Part shown: positions 17,194 to 26,664 of the stretch, in pieces
How positions within the stretch are numbered: the first letter of the stretch is position 1
Layout of the letters: the number at the start of each line of letters is the position of its first letter
From: Candidatus Gastranaerophilales bacterium
GTDB lineage: Bacteria; Cyanobacteriota; Vampirovibrionia; Gastranaerophilales; Gastranaerophilaceae
Assembly (NCBI GenBank): GCA_944325315.1
Contig: CALVAA010000015.1
Coordinates: 1-44,744, forward strand
Direction: 5' to 3'
DNA: 44,744 bases
Notes under the pieces: model-generated
What the model saw: the letters and a program-made list of their open reading frames with translations, nothing else
The model's database searches: none
Told to the model about the DNA's origin: nothing
Position numbers and translations under genes: made by a program

Positions 17194-18036
17194 TTATTCT
17201 GCAATTGAGCCGAAAGCTTTATATTTTATGCCATCATGGTTTTTTGCCTGCACATAAACAAACTTTTTACCTGTTTGTCTTGTAAATTCAGCGTCGATTC
17301 TTTTACCGTTGTTTAAACATACGCCAAGTGTGTTTTTGCCTACAAAAAGAATTCCGTATTCGGTAATAGCATAGTTTTTATACTTATAATTTTTTCCGTA
17401 TGAACAAGTTTTCATACTATCGCCAAACATTTTTTTAATCCCGTTAAGTCCGCCTTTGCTATTATAAAAACTATTTAAAGCATCGGCACAATAATCCAAT
17501 TCATTGTTATCAAACATATTACATATTTCTTTAACAAACTTATCCGCCGAATAAACGTCTTCTTTTGATTCTTGCCAACCTACACTTTCGGGAATTATTT
17601 TTGCTTCAAAAAAATAATTATTATTTCTATAAGCTATAGCATTTTCCTTAATTAAAAATTCTTTATTTTCATCAACCCTGGCACTTAAAAGATAATTTTT
17701 AGGATTAATATCGCTTCTTATTTTTTTAAACTGTGGATTTTCTTTGAGGCCTTCAATAGCGCCTTTTTCATTATAAAAGTCAACAAGAGCCTTGGCTGCT
17801 TTTTGTTTTTTATCTTCTTTTAAAGATTTTTCAACAAAACCGCCCAGTGCACATAAAGAATGTTTTCTTTTTCTGCTTCTGGAGGAAAAATTGATTTGTA
17901 TTTGGCTCTTTAGAGCATTTGAAGCTTCTTTTGAAAAAGCAAATTCATTATTTTGGTTTTGTTTATTTTCTTTTTTAAAATTTGCAAAAGACGGGCTTTT
18001 GTGTTTTGGAAAATACGCTTGTTGATTAATTTTCAT
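17194..18036 (-). CDS. Lineage-specific protein with internal duplication
   Basis: 280 residues, no family recognised. It starts MKINQQAYFPKHK and has PSFANFKKE near 15-23, the N-terminal tag style of this window, and no signal peptide. Two halves look related: AAKALVDFYNEKG near 80 and CADALNSFYNSKG near 182 are each followed by a helix and a Tyr-rich beta region of about 70 residues. GAGGT precedes the ATG at 18036. Function unknown. Confidence 0.7.
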   Translation of the reverse strand: MKINQQAYFPKHKSPSFANFKKENKQNQNNEFAFSKEASNALKSQIQINFSSRSRKRKHSLCALGGFVEKSLKEDKKQKAAKALVDFYNEKGAIEGLKENPQFKKIRSDINPKNYLLSARVDENKEFLIKENAIAYRNNNYFFEAKIIPESVGWQESKEDVYSADKFVKEICNMFDNNELDYCADALNSFYNSKGGLNGIKKMFGDSMKTCSYGKNYKYKNYAITEYGILFVGKNTLGVCLNNGKRIDAEFTRQTGKKFVYVQAKNHDGIKYKAFGSIAE

Positions 18037-18053
18037 TATTTACCTCGATTCTT

Positions 18054-19160
18054 TCATTCTATTTTTTCGGGAAAAACAAAATATTTTCTCAACAAAAAGT
18101 TTCCTATAACACCGATTAAATTTGAAAATACTTTTGCAAAAAAGTTATTAAAACCGACAATCAAAAACCAATAAGTTGAATAATAATCAATTAATCCCAT
18201 TATTATAAGAGTTATAATATATGCTAAAATTTCTCCAAAAGAATTCCATCTGGCCTTATGCCTAAACAAAAGAGCAATGCACAGAAGATAGTTAACCAAT
18301 GCCGACACAATAAAAGCCAATGCAACACTATAAAAAAGAGAGAAAGATTTTACAAGAATCATAAAAACAAAAATATTAACTAAAGCACTAAAAGCCCCTA
18401 TAAAAAGATAAAGTATAAATTGCATAGGTAAAGCTGCACAATGCGCCCCATAATGAAGTATACAGTATAGTGCACGCAAACCGTCTTTTGCTTTTATTTT
18501 TTTACCTTCTTCATAGCTTCTGGGATTATAGCTGATAGCACACTCTATAAGACGATATTTTCCTTTTGCAACATAAACCGTAACTTCAGGCTCGAAACCA
18601 AATCTGTTTTCTTTTAACTTTGGAGCAATTTTTTTGATAATATCGGCTCTAAAAAGCTTATAACAAACCTCCATATCTGTTATATCCAAATTAGTATACA
18701 TATTTGTTAAAAAAGTAAGACTTTTATTCATAAAAGTATGCCAAAAATATAAAATTCTTCTTTCATCTTGTTTTAAATATCTTGAACCATAACAAACATC
18801 TGCCCTGTCTTCCATAAGAGGTCTTACCATTTTTAAATAATCAACAGGGTTGTATTCATTATCAGCATCCTGGATTCCTATAAAATCGCCGTTTGCATTA
18901 ATAAACCCTGTTTTTAGAGCAGCACCTTTTCCTAAATTTTTTTTATGTTGAAATACTTTTACATTTTTATTTTCAAGAGCAATACTTTTTGCAATTTTAA
19001 AGCTGTTATCTTTAGAACAATCATCAACAATAACAACTTCCACTTTTAAATCAAGCCCCTGTTTTTTAGCTTCGTTATCCAACGACAAAGTTTTTTCAAT
19101 AATGCCTTTCAAGGTTCTTTCTTCATTATATACAGGCACTATAAGGCTTAAAATTTTCAT
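18054..19160 (-). CDS. Glycosyltransferase family 2 fused to a GtrA-like membrane domain
   Basis: 368 residues. Residues 1-230 are a GT-A fold enzyme: LSLIVPVYNEERT at the start, VDDCSKD for nucleotide binding and the DAD metal motif in GIQDADNEYNP. This type usually adds a sugar from a nucleotide sugar to polyprenyl phosphate. Residues 245-365 contain four hydrophobic segments typical of GtrA-family flippase-like domains. The fusion suggests synthesis and translocation of a lipid-linked sugar for glycan decoration. The -10 TAGAAT ends 6 bases before the ATG with no ribosome site, so the mRNA may be leaderless. Confidence 0.9.
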   Translation of the reverse strand: MKILSLIVPVYNEERTLKGIIEKTLSLDNEAKKQGLDLKVEVVIVDDCSKDNSFKIAKSIALENKNVKVFQHKKNLGKGAALKTGFINANGDFIGIQDADNEYNPVDYLKMVRPLMEDRADVCYGSRYLKQDERRILYFWHTFMNKSLTFLTNMYTNLDITDMEVCYKLFRADIIKKIAPKLKENRFGFEPEVTVYVAKGKYRLIECAISYNPRSYEEGKKIKAKDGLRALYCILHYGAHCAALPMQFILYLFIGAFSALVNIFVFMILVKSFSLFYSVALAFIVSALVNYLLCIALLFRHKARWNSFGEILAYIITLIIMGLIDYYSTYWFLIVGFNNFFAKVFSNLIGVIGNFLLRKYFVFPEKIE

Positions 19161-19166
19161 AAAGAT

Positions 19167-19172
19167 ATTCTA
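19167..19172 (-). promoter_or_regulatory. -10 box for the glycosyltransferase gene, leaderless type
   Basis: TAGAAT (complement of 19167-19172) is 6 bases before the ATG at 19160. The bases between hold no purine-rich ribosome site. A -35 box is not clear. Confidence 0.4.
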
Positions 19173-19255
19173 CAGTAAAAATTTTGTATTTACAAGAAAA
19201 CAAAACCCTCTTTTTGTAAATATATATGTAGTATTGTTTTTTAAAAAATAAACTG

Positions 19256-19261
19256 TAAAAT
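19256..19261 (+). promoter_or_regulatory. -10 box for fixC, leaderless type
   Basis: TAAAAT (19256-19261) ends 7 bases before the ATG at 19269. TATAAT at 19262-19267 also fits a -10 but would place the start inside the gene. No ribosome site is present. Confidence 0.35.
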
Positions 19262-19268
19262 TATAATT

Positions 19269-20600
19269 ATGGACAATATTAATTTTAATGCTGATGTTAT
19301 AGTTGTTGGTGCAGGCCCTGCCGGAATTAGTGCTGCAATTAGCATAGCAGACGAGGGGAAGAAAGTAGTTCTTATAGAAAAAGCAAGTTACCCCGGAAGC
19401 AAAAATATGTATGGCGGAGCGGTTTACACAAGTGCCCTAAAAGAAATTTTTAAACAAGATTTCGATTCTATTCCCTACGAAAGAATAATAAATTCCCATA
19501 CCTGGGCTTTTTTAAATGAAACAGGGTCTTTTGATATAACTTATTCAAACAAAGAATCAGCCAGTGCCTATGCTATTAAAAGATTTAATCTTGAAAGATG
19601 GATGATAGATTGCGCTAAAAAAAGAGGAGTTTATTATATACCCAATACTCTTGTTAAAAAACTTATCCAAATAGACTCTAAAGTTGTTGGTGTTGAAACA
19701 GAACTTGAACAATATTTTGCACCAATTACAATTATAGCAGATGGGGTTAATTCACTTCTTGCACGAGAATTAAAGCTTAGAAATAATTACAATACAAAAG
19801 ACATAATTCTTTCCGTTAAAGAAACTATAAAACTTGATAAAAAAACAATAGAGGAAAGATTCAATCTGTCGTCTGATTGTAAGGACGGAGTTAATAAACA
19901 ATATTTCGGGTATGATTTCAAAAGTTTAAAAAACATTAAAAAGCTTTTTATGATGAGTTTTTTATACACTTTTAAAGATACCGTTATGATAGGTGTCGGA
20001 GCAAGTTTAGAGGATTTATCAAAAAACAAATTAAATATAAATCAAATACTTGATGAAGTTAAATCACATCCTGAAATTTATCCTTTGATTGAAGGCGGAG
20101 AAACAATAGAATACAGCGCCCATTTGATTCCCGAAGGTGGCTATAAAAAAATTCCGAAATTGACTTCAAACGGAGTAATAATTGCAGGAGATGCGGCAGG
20201 ATTTATAAACAGCGTGCACTTTGAAGGAACAAATTTTGCACTGATTTCAGGAAAACTTGCAGGTGAAAGTGCTGTATATAGCTTAAATCAAGGAGATTAC
20301 AGTGAAAGCACGCTTAACATTTATGTAAAAAAACTCCAAAAATCTTTTATTTTAAAAGACCTTTATTCATACAGAAATGTAATTGAAAAACTGTGTTCCC
20401 GTTCAGATTCAATTGAAGTATATTATCCTAAAAAAATCAAAGAACTTTTTGAAATCATTACAAGCGCTAATTGTATATCAAAAAGTTCGCAGATAAGAAA
20501 TTATGCTTTTAGTTTTTTTAAAGACAGAAGCCCAAAAGAATTATTAAAAGATGCTTTTGCATTTATAAAATGTGCAATAGATGTGTTTTTTGGAAAATAA
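19269..20600 (+). CDS. fixC: FixC-like electron-transfer flavoprotein dehydrogenase
   Basis: 443 residues. An FAD-binding GAGPAG at 14-19, YPGSKNMYGGAVY and the later IIAGDAAGFINSVHFEGTN are typical of the FixC/ETF-quinone oxidoreductase family. FixC takes electrons from the ETF-like FixAB pair and, with ferredoxin-like FixX, passes them on (quinone or ferredoxin reduction). fixX follows after 2 bases. fixA and fixB are not in this window. The first gene of a long co-directional run. Confidence 0.9.
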   Translation: MDNINFNADVIVVGAGPAGISAAISIADEGKKVVLIEKASYPGSKNMYGGAVYTSALKEIFKQDFDSIPYERIINSHTWAFLNETGSFDITYSNKESASAYAIKRFNLERWMIDCAKKRGVYYIPNTLVKKLIQIDSKVVGVETELEQYFAPITIIADGVNSLLARELKLRNNYNTKDIILSVKETIKLDKKTIEERFNLSSDCKDGVNKQYFGYDFKSLKNIKKLFMMSFLYTFKDTVMIGVGASLEDLSKNKLNINQILDEVKSHPEIYPLIEGGETIEYSAHLIPEGGYKKIPKLTSNGVIIAGDAAGFINSVHFEGTNFALISGKLAGESAVYSLNQGDYSESTLNIYVKKLQKSFILKDLYSYRNVIEKLCSRSDSIEVYYPKKIKELFEIITSANCISKSSQIRNYAFSFFKDRSPKELLKDAFAFIKCAIDVFFGK

Positions 20601-20602
20601 CT

Positions 20603-20902
20603 ATGCAACAAAATGATAAAAATAAAAAATCAATACAAGACAAATTATCAACAATAAAGTATAATTGTGATAACACTTCACATTTAATTCCTGATAAAAA
20701 GAAGTGTGCAAAATGCAAAGAAAAAACCTGTACTTTTATATGTCCTGCCGATGTATACAGCATAGATGAAAGCAGCGGCGAAATAATAGTTCAATACGAA
20801 AATTGCCTAGAATGCGGTGCATGCAGAATTGCCTGTCCAAAACAAGCAATAGATTGGAAATATCCGAAACAAGGTTCAGGCGTAATATATAAACACAGCT
20901 GA
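20603..20902 (+). CDS. fixX: FixX-like ferredoxin
   Basis: 99 residues from ATG 20603, two bases after the fixC stop; upstream in-frame starts lie inside fixC and are unlikely. The second cluster is canonical, Cys68-x2-Cys71-x2-Cys74-x3-Cys78-Pro. The first, Cys35-x2-Cys38-x4-Cys43-x3-Cys47-Pro, has altered spacing and may bind a second cluster. It is expected to work with FixC as an electron carrier. The ribosome site is weak, consistent with coupling to fixC. Confidence 0.9.
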   Translation: MQQNDKNKKSIQDKLSTIKYNCDNTSHLIPDKKKCAKCKEKTCTFICPADVYSIDESSGEIIVQYENCLECGACRIACPKQAIDWKYPKQGSGVIYKHS

Positions 20903-20927
20903 ATAAACTCAAAATTAAGGAGCAAAT

Positions 20928-21374
20928 ATGGAAAATCAATATTTTTCAAGGTGGTATGACAAAGACCCGGTCTTATCAATGTCTATGAGAACTCTTGCAA
21001 ATTCATCGGACGAAAGGCAAATAGCTGTTGCCCTTAATTTAATTAAAGTTATAATAGAGCACAATATTCAAGACAATAAATATGAAAATGTAGAAGATAT
21101 AATGTCTGCTGTTGAAGACGGAAGAATACAAAGAGGTCATTCCCGTTGGTATGACATAGATTCAACAGTAAGAACAGCAATTCAGATGCTTGAAAAATGC
21201 TCAAGCGAAACCAAGAAAAAAGTAGCGCTGGATATGGCGCAAATCGTAATTGAAAAAATTATTCAAGACGAAGATAAAGAAGAACTTGAAAAAGAAGAAC
21301 AACAAGCCATAGAATTTGAAGGCAAAACAATTGATTTGGATCTTGATGAAATATTAGAAAAAGAAAATGAATGA
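20928..21374 (+). CDS. Two-repeat protein of unknown function
   Basis: 148 residues. A unit of about 45 residues occurs twice: SRWYDKDPVLSMSMRTL near 7-23 and SRWYDIDSTVRTAIQML near 72-88, each followed by a helix ending VIIEHNIQD or IVIEKIIQD. The C-terminus is very acidic. AAGGAGC precedes the ATG. It overlaps the downstream TPR gene by 8 bases, so they are probably co-translated. The family is unknown to me. Confidence 0.75.
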   Translation: MENQYFSRWYDKDPVLSMSMRTLANSSDERQIAVALNLIKVIIEHNIQDNKYENVEDIMSAVEDGRIQRGHSRWYDIDSTVRTAIQMLEKCSSETKKKVALDMAQIVIEKIIQDEDKEELEKEEQQAIEFEGKTIDLDLDEILEKENE

Positions 21375-22305
21375 TATTGAAAGATTTGAAAATCTTCAAA
21401 CAACGCTAAAGCTTGACCCTAAAAATTTTCAGGCAAGAAGAGAGCTTATCATGCTTTGTTTGGATTTAGGCCTGGAAAGTGCTGCTTTATCCCATATAAA
21501 GTATCTTCTTAAAGTTTTTCCCAACGATGCGGACTTGTATTTTAACACAGGAATTTGCTGGGAAAAATTAAAAAATTTTGATAATGCTCTTTTAGCTTAC
21601 CAAAAAGCAGTTGATCTTAAGCCGAATGAGCCGGATTTTCTATACAACCTTGCTTTGGTTTATGAAATTAAAGGCGAAATTGATAAAGCAATGGACAATT
21701 TTAAAAAAGTAATCTTCTATAAAAATGAAGATGCTAATGCCTTTTTTTCAATAGGAATTTTATATGCCAAAAAAAATGACCATATAAGAGCTATAAAATG
21801 CTTTAAAAAAGCAATTGAATACAACTACAGTGATTATTATGCGCATTTTTGGCTTGCAAGTGAATACAAAAAAAATAAAGAATTTGATTTCGCTCTTGTA
21901 GAATACTCTAAAGTAATTGAACTGTCTCCCGACTATTCTTGGGCATACTATAATATTGCTCAAATTTACTGGGAGCTTGGAAGAGTGGAAGAATCCGTCA
22001 AAATGCTCAAAAAAACAATTGAAAAAAACCCAAAAGACGCAGAAGCCTACAAACTTTTAACGCAAATTTTTATAAAGCAAACAAAAAAAGATGATGCTTT
22101 AGAATTATTAACCCGGGCTGCAAAAAAACTGGAAAATGGCGATATATATTATCTTATGTCTAAAATTTTTGAACTTAATGAAGACTATTCTTCGCAAAGG
22201 GATTGCCTTGAGCTTGCTCTTGAATATAAAAACAGCTTGACCTTTAATATTGATTCTGTTAAACATGAATTTAAAGCAGTTAATACTAAATTAAATGTCA
22301 AATAA
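21367..22305 (+). CDS. Tetratricopeptide repeat protein
   Basis: 312 residues made of about seven TPR units (for example DLYFNTGICWEKLKNFDNAL, and AYYNIAQIYWELGRVEESV). There is no signal peptide or membrane segment, so it is a cytoplasmic scaffold. The overlap with the preceding two-repeat gene suggests the two proteins act together. No specific partner can be named. Confidence 0.88.
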   Translation: MNDIERFENLQTTLKLDPKNFQARRELIMLCLDLGLESAALSHIKYLLKVFPNDADLYFNTGICWEKLKNFDNALLAYQKAVDLKPNEPDFLYNLALVYEIKGEIDKAMDNFKKVIFYKNEDANAFFSIGILYAKKNDHIRAIKCFKKAIEYNYSDYYAHFWLASEYKKNKEFDFALVEYSKVIELSPDYSWAYYNIAQIYWELGRVEESVKMLKKTIEKNPKDAEAYKLLTQIFIKQTKKDDALELLTRAAKKLENGDIYYLMSKIFELNEDYSSQRDCLELALEYKNSLTFNIDSVKHEFKAVNTKLNVK

Positions 22306-22329
22306 GAATTATCGGCTTATAAATTGAAT

Positions 22330-23430
22330 ATGAAAAACACGGAAGAAAAAATAAAATATTATTGTGCTTTTAGCTATCTTTTTATTAATCCTTTGTTCAA
22401 GGCTAAGCTTTTTGAATATTTTGACTACGACATTAAAAGAGCCTTTCAATCAGATAAAAAAGACCTGGATAGAATAAAGGAATGCTACAATATCAGCATA
22501 CCAAAGGATTTTCTTTCAAAAAAGGGCTCGCTTAATATTGAACAGTGCTATAGAGAAGCTTTTTTAGATAAAGAAGTAAAAATTATAACCTATGAAGATA
22601 ATTTGTACCCTCAGCTTTTAAAGCAAATACCGGATTTTCCTCTAAGCTTATATTACAAAGGCAATTTAGATAACATTGATTACAATTTTAATCTTTCAAT
22701 AGTAGGCTCAAGAAAAGCATCCAACACGGCAAGAATTGCGCTCGACGGTTTAATATCCGATTTTAAAAATTCAAATATCACAATAGTTTCAGGCCTTGCC
22801 TATGGGATTGACACGCAAGCCCATAAAAGCGCAATTGAGAATAATCTTAAAACAATAGCTGTAGTGGGCTCCGGTTTAGATATAATTTATCCTAAACAAA
22901 ATAAAGATTTATTTGATAAAATTAAAGAAGACAGCGGAGCGATTTTAAGTGAATATCCTTTAAAAACAAAACCCTTAGCACAAAATTTTCCTCAAAGGAA
23001 CAGAATTGTTGTAGGTTTAAGCAAAGGAGTTTTGGTAGCTGAAGCTCAAATAAAATCCGGGGCTATGATAAGCGCTAATCTTACGCTTGACTATAATCGA
23101 GAATTAATGTGTATTCCGGGTAATATTTTAAATCCAAACACCCAGGGAATATACTATTTAATAAAAAACGGAGCCGGAATAGTAACAAATTCAAAGGATT
23201 TGTTAAATCAAATGGATTGGGATATTATACTAAATAAGGAAGAAAATAGGCAACTTAATTTAAGCGATTTTCAAAAGAAAATTTTAGATATAATATCTGT
23301 TGAACCTAAAACATTTGATGAGATAATATTAACTGCAAAAGCGGATATCGCAAAAACAATGGTTACTTTAACGGAATTGGAACTAAAAAACTTAATAAAG
23401 CAACATAGTAATAAATATTACAAAATTTAA
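22330..23430 (+). CDS. dprA: DNA-processing protein DprA
   Basis: 366 residues from ATG 22330; an in-frame TTG six bases earlier is an alternative. The Rossmann-like core has SIVGSRKAS, GLAYGIDTQAH, VVGSGLDIIYPKQN, SEYP, FPQRNRIV and IKSGAMISA, the DprA/Smf signature set. A C-terminal winged helix follows after residue 315. DprA protects incoming single-stranded DNA and loads RecA during natural transformation. It is followed by topA, a common pairing. Confidence 0.95.
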   Translation: MKNTEEKIKYYCAFSYLFINPLFKAKLFEYFDYDIKRAFQSDKKDLDRIKECYNISIPKDFLSKKGSLNIEQCYREAFLDKEVKIITYEDNLYPQLLKQIPDFPLSLYYKGNLDNIDYNFNLSIVGSRKASNTARIALDGLISDFKNSNITIVSGLAYGIDTQAHKSAIENNLKTIAVVGSGLDIIYPKQNKDLFDKIKEDSGAILSEYPLKTKPLAQNFPQRNRIVVGLSKGVLVAEAQIKSGAMISANLTLDYNRELMCIPGNILNPNTQGIYYLIKNGAGIVTNSKDLLNQMDWDIILNKEENRQLNLSDFQKKILDIISVEPKTFDEIILTAKADIAKTMVTLTELELKNLIKQHSNKYYKI

Positions 23431-23445
23431 CAGGTTAAATATAAA

Positions 23446-25707
23446 ATGGCAAATACTAAACAAAAAGAAAAAACCCTTGTAATAGTAGAGTCTCCCGCAA
23501 AATCTAAAACTATTGGAAAAATTCTCGGGAGCGACTATATAATTCAGGCTTCAATGGGCCATGTAAGAGACCTTGCTTCAAAAGGATTAGGGTTTGATAT
23601 TGAAAATAACTTTAAACCCACATTTGAAATCATTCCTGAAAAGAAAAAAGTAATTACAGAGTTAAATAAAATTGCAAAAACAGTAGATAAAATATATCTG
23701 GCTTCAGACCCTGATAGAGAAGGAGAAGCAATTGCCTGGCATGTTAAAGAATGCTTAAAATTTCCGGAAGATAAAATTTTTAGAATCGTCTTTAACGAAA
23801 TAACCCCCCATGCCATTAAAGAGGCTGTTGCTAATTATCATCAAATAGATATGTTAAAGGTTGAAGCTCAAAAAACAAGACAAATCTTAGACAAGCTTGT
23901 TGGTTTTAAAATTAGTCCTATTTTATGGGAAAAAATGAAAAACTATAAACTTTCGGCAGGCAGAGTTCAATCTGTTGCTCTTAAAATGATTTGCGAAAGA
24001 GAAGACGAAATTGAAGCCTTTAAACCTGTTGAATATTGGAGCATTGAAGCACTTTTAAGCAAATCAAATACAGAATTTAGTGCCGAACTATCAAGAGTTA
24101 TTAAAAACAATAAAGATGAAAAGCTTGAACTTCATAGCGAAAAAGAGGTTCAAGAGGTTCTTGAAAAATTAAAAGATGCCAAATACCTTGTTTCAAAAAT
24201 CACCCCAAGGCAAACTCAAAGAAAGCCGCAAGCTCCTTTTATAACTTCAACTTTGCAAAGAGAAGCAAGCTCAAAACTTGGCTATGGTGTGTCAAAAACA
24301 ATGCAAATAGCTCAAAAGCTATACGAAGGTATAGACTTAGGTGACGGCTCTGTCGGTCTTATTACGTATATGAGAACAGATTCAACAAGAATCTCTGATG
24401 ACGCCAGGGATATGGCAAAAGAATACATTATTAAAAACTACGGGGAAAAATATTATCCTGATAAGCCTAATGTGTATGCCAAAAAAAAGCAAAACACACA
24501 AGATGCTCACGAAGCAATTCGCCCTTCATATGTTGATAAAACTCCGGAGAGCATTAAAAAATATTTAACAAGTGAACAATATAAGCTTTATAAATTAATT
24601 TGGGAAAGATTTATGGCTTCTCAAATGACAAATGCTGAAGTGAAAAATCTTACGGTTGATATTAATGCAAATGAATATATTTTTAAAATGGGTTCATCCA
24701 AAATTATTTTTGATGGTTTTACAAAAGTGTATTCAGATACTCAAGATATTGTTAGTCAAAAGTTTCCCGATTTAAAAGTTAATGACGAACTTGAACTTAA
24801 AAAACTTAATCCCGAGCAACACTTTACTCAGCCCCCTTCAAGATTCTCTGAAGCAAGCTTAGTAAAACAACTTGAAGAATATGGTATAGGCAGACCCTCA
24901 ACTTATGCTCCTATTATTACAAAAATTCAACAAAGAAATTATGTTGAAAAGATTGACAATAAAGCCCTTAAACCAACTCCATTGGGAAGAGCTGTTTGCA
25001 AACAATTAGTTGAACATTTTGTAAAAATAATGGACTATAAATTCACTGCTCAAATGGAGACTAGTCTTGATAATATAGCTGAAGACAAGCAAAACAGTAT
25101 CGAATTTTTAAAAGATTTTTGGATGCCTTTTTCAAAAACCCTCGATGAAGCTCAAAAAAATATGAAGCGAGTGGATGTCGAAACAGACAAAGTTTGTCCA
25201 AATTGCGGAAGGAAAATGGTAGTTAAATTGTCTCGTTTTGGAAGACAATTTTTGGCTTGTTCAGGATACCCTGAATGCAAAACCGCACTTCCTATGGATG
25301 GTGATAATAAACAAAGTGAAGCAGTTGAAGATGAAGCCACCGATAAAAAATGCGAAAAATGCGGCTCTGATATGGTAATTAAAACCGGACCATATGGCAA
25401 ATATTATCAGTGTTTAAATGAAAAATGCAAAAAAAGATTTTCAATAGTAGAATCCTCGGGCGTAAAGTGCCCTGAATGCCAAAAAGCAAATAGAGACGGC
25501 GAACTTGTAAAAAGAAAATCAAGATATGGAACATTTTTTTGGGGATGCTCTAAATATCCCGAGTGCACTTTTGCTCTTTGGGCAGAACCAAATGGCGAAA
25601 AGTGTCCGGAGTGCGGAAGCTTATTGGTTAAAAAATATTTAAAAAGAGGTAATAAAATTGCCTGCTCAAACAAAAATTGCAAATATTCAAGAGATATGGA
25701 AGAATGA
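23446..25707 (+). CDS. topA: DNA topoisomerase I
   Basis: 753 residues. A Toprim domain opens with VIVESPAKSKTI and has the acidic DPDREGEAIAWH. The catalytic tyrosine is Tyr308 in ITYMRTDS. The C-terminus after about 580 carries four Cys4 zinc ribbons, starting CPNCGRKM, CEKCGSDM, CPECQKAN and CPECGSLL. It relaxes negative supercoils. The stop overlaps the aroE start (ATGA). Confidence 0.98.
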   Translation: MANTKQKEKTLVIVESPAKSKTIGKILGSDYIIQASMGHVRDLASKGLGFDIENNFKPTFEIIPEKKKVITELNKIAKTVDKIYLASDPDREGEAIAWHVKECLKFPEDKIFRIVFNEITPHAIKEAVANYHQIDMLKVEAQKTRQILDKLVGFKISPILWEKMKNYKLSAGRVQSVALKMICEREDEIEAFKPVEYWSIEALLSKSNTEFSAELSRVIKNNKDEKLELHSEKEVQEVLEKLKDAKYLVSKITPRQTQRKPQAPFITSTLQREASSKLGYGVSKTMQIAQKLYEGIDLGDGSVGLITYMRTDSTRISDDARDMAKEYIIKNYGEKYYPDKPNVYAKKKQNTQDAHEAIRPSYVDKTPESIKKYLTSEQYKLYKLIWERFMASQMTNAEVKNLTVDINANEYIFKMGSSKIIFDGFTKVYSDTQDIVSQKFPDLKVNDELELKKLNPEQHFTQPPSRFSEASLVKQLEEYGIGRPSTYAPIITKIQQRNYVEKIDNKALKPTPLGRAVCKQLVEHFVKIMDYKFTAQMETSLDNIAEDKQNSIEFLKDFWMPFSKTLDEAQKNMKRVDVETDKVCPNCGRKMVVKLSRFGRQFLACSGYPECKTALPMDGDNKQSEAVEDEATDKKCEKCGSDMVIKTGPYGKYYQCLNEKCKKRFSIVESSGVKCPECQKANRDGELVKRKSRYGTFFWGCSKYPECTFALWAEPNGEKCPECGSLLVKKYLKRGNKIACSNKNCKYSRDMEE

Positions 25708-26567
25708 TGGAAAATATTAAACTGGCTCTTATAGGCTATCCTTTAGGGCATTCTTTGAGCCCTGTATTATACAAATGTGCTTTTGATGAATTTAATATTA
25801 AAGGTACATATGAGCTTCTTCAGACAAGAAGCGAGGATTTGATAAATCAAATTAAATATCTTAGAACCAATAAATACTTTGGTTTTAATGTAACAATCCC
25901 GCATAAAGTACCTGTTAGTTTGTTTTTATCTAAATATGATGAATACGTAAATATGACAGGGTCGGTAAACACTATAAAAATCGAAGAAGATTTATCTTTA
26001 TCGGGATTTAATACAGATGTAGCCGGGTTTTTTGAGGCAATTCCTAAGGATGTCAATCTTAAAAATAAAAAAGCTGCTATTATAGGCTCAGGCGGAGCAG
26101 CCAGAGCAGTGTGCGCCGGTTTATACAAAAAAGGAATAAGCGAGATTGATATTTATACAAGGAATGTTATAAATTCAAAAGAAACAGTGGATACCTTAAG
26201 AAAAAGATTTAATGAAATTAAAATCAATTCAATACAAACTTCTCTTATGGAAAACTTAAATGATGTAAATATTCTTGTTAATACAACACCTTTGGGAATG
26301 AAAAACTTTGAAGAAGACAATTCTCCTGTGGATGATAAAAACATTGAAAGTTTACCGGATGATGCTATTGTGTATGATATTGTCTATAATCCGTTAAGGA
26401 CAGCTTTAATTTCAAAGGCAATAAAATATAATAAACGTTATGTATGCGGTTTAGATATGCTTATCTATCAAGCAATCAGCGCTTTTGAGATTTGGACCGG
26501 CAAAAAACCTGATTTCAAGACAATGAAAATCAAAGCATTAGAAGAATTTTTAATAAATAGCTACTAA
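25704..26567 (+). CDS. aroE: Shikimate dehydrogenase
   Basis: 287 residues from the ATG at 25704 that overlaps the topA stop; the very next codon is also ATG. GYPLGHSLSP binds shikimate, and Lys68 (NVTIPHK) and Asp105 (FNTDVAGF) are the catalytic pair. GSGGAARAV is the NADP loop and NTTPLGM the family signature. It reduces 3-dehydroshikimate in aromatic amino-acid synthesis. It is last in the run that begins with fixC. Confidence 0.96.
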   Translation: MMENIKLALIGYPLGHSLSPVLYKCAFDEFNIKGTYELLQTRSEDLINQIKYLRTNKYFGFNVTIPHKVPVSLFLSKYDEYVNMTGSVNTIKIEEDLSLSGFNTDVAGFFEAIPKDVNLKNKKAAIIGSGGAARAVCAGLYKKGISEIDIYTRNVINSKETVDTLRKRFNEIKINSIQTSLMENLNDVNILVNTTPLGMKNFEEDNSPVDDKNIESLPDDAIVYDIVYNPLRTALISKAIKYNKRYVCGLDMLIYQAISAFEIWTGKKPDFKTMKIKALEEFLINSY

Positions 26568-26594
26568 TATATATATATGATTTTTGTAACATTA

Positions 26595-26623
26595 TAGACA
26601 ATTTGTGCTATTTATTATATTAT
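26595..26623 (+). promoter_or_regulatory. Probable promoter of the pilin-like gene
   Basis: TAGACA (26595-26600), 17 bases, then TATTAT (26618-26623). It lies in a 97-base AT-rich gap after aroE. Confidence 0.4.
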
Positions 26624-26664
26624 AAAAATAACGGCATTTGTATTATGGTTTATAGAAAATAAAT

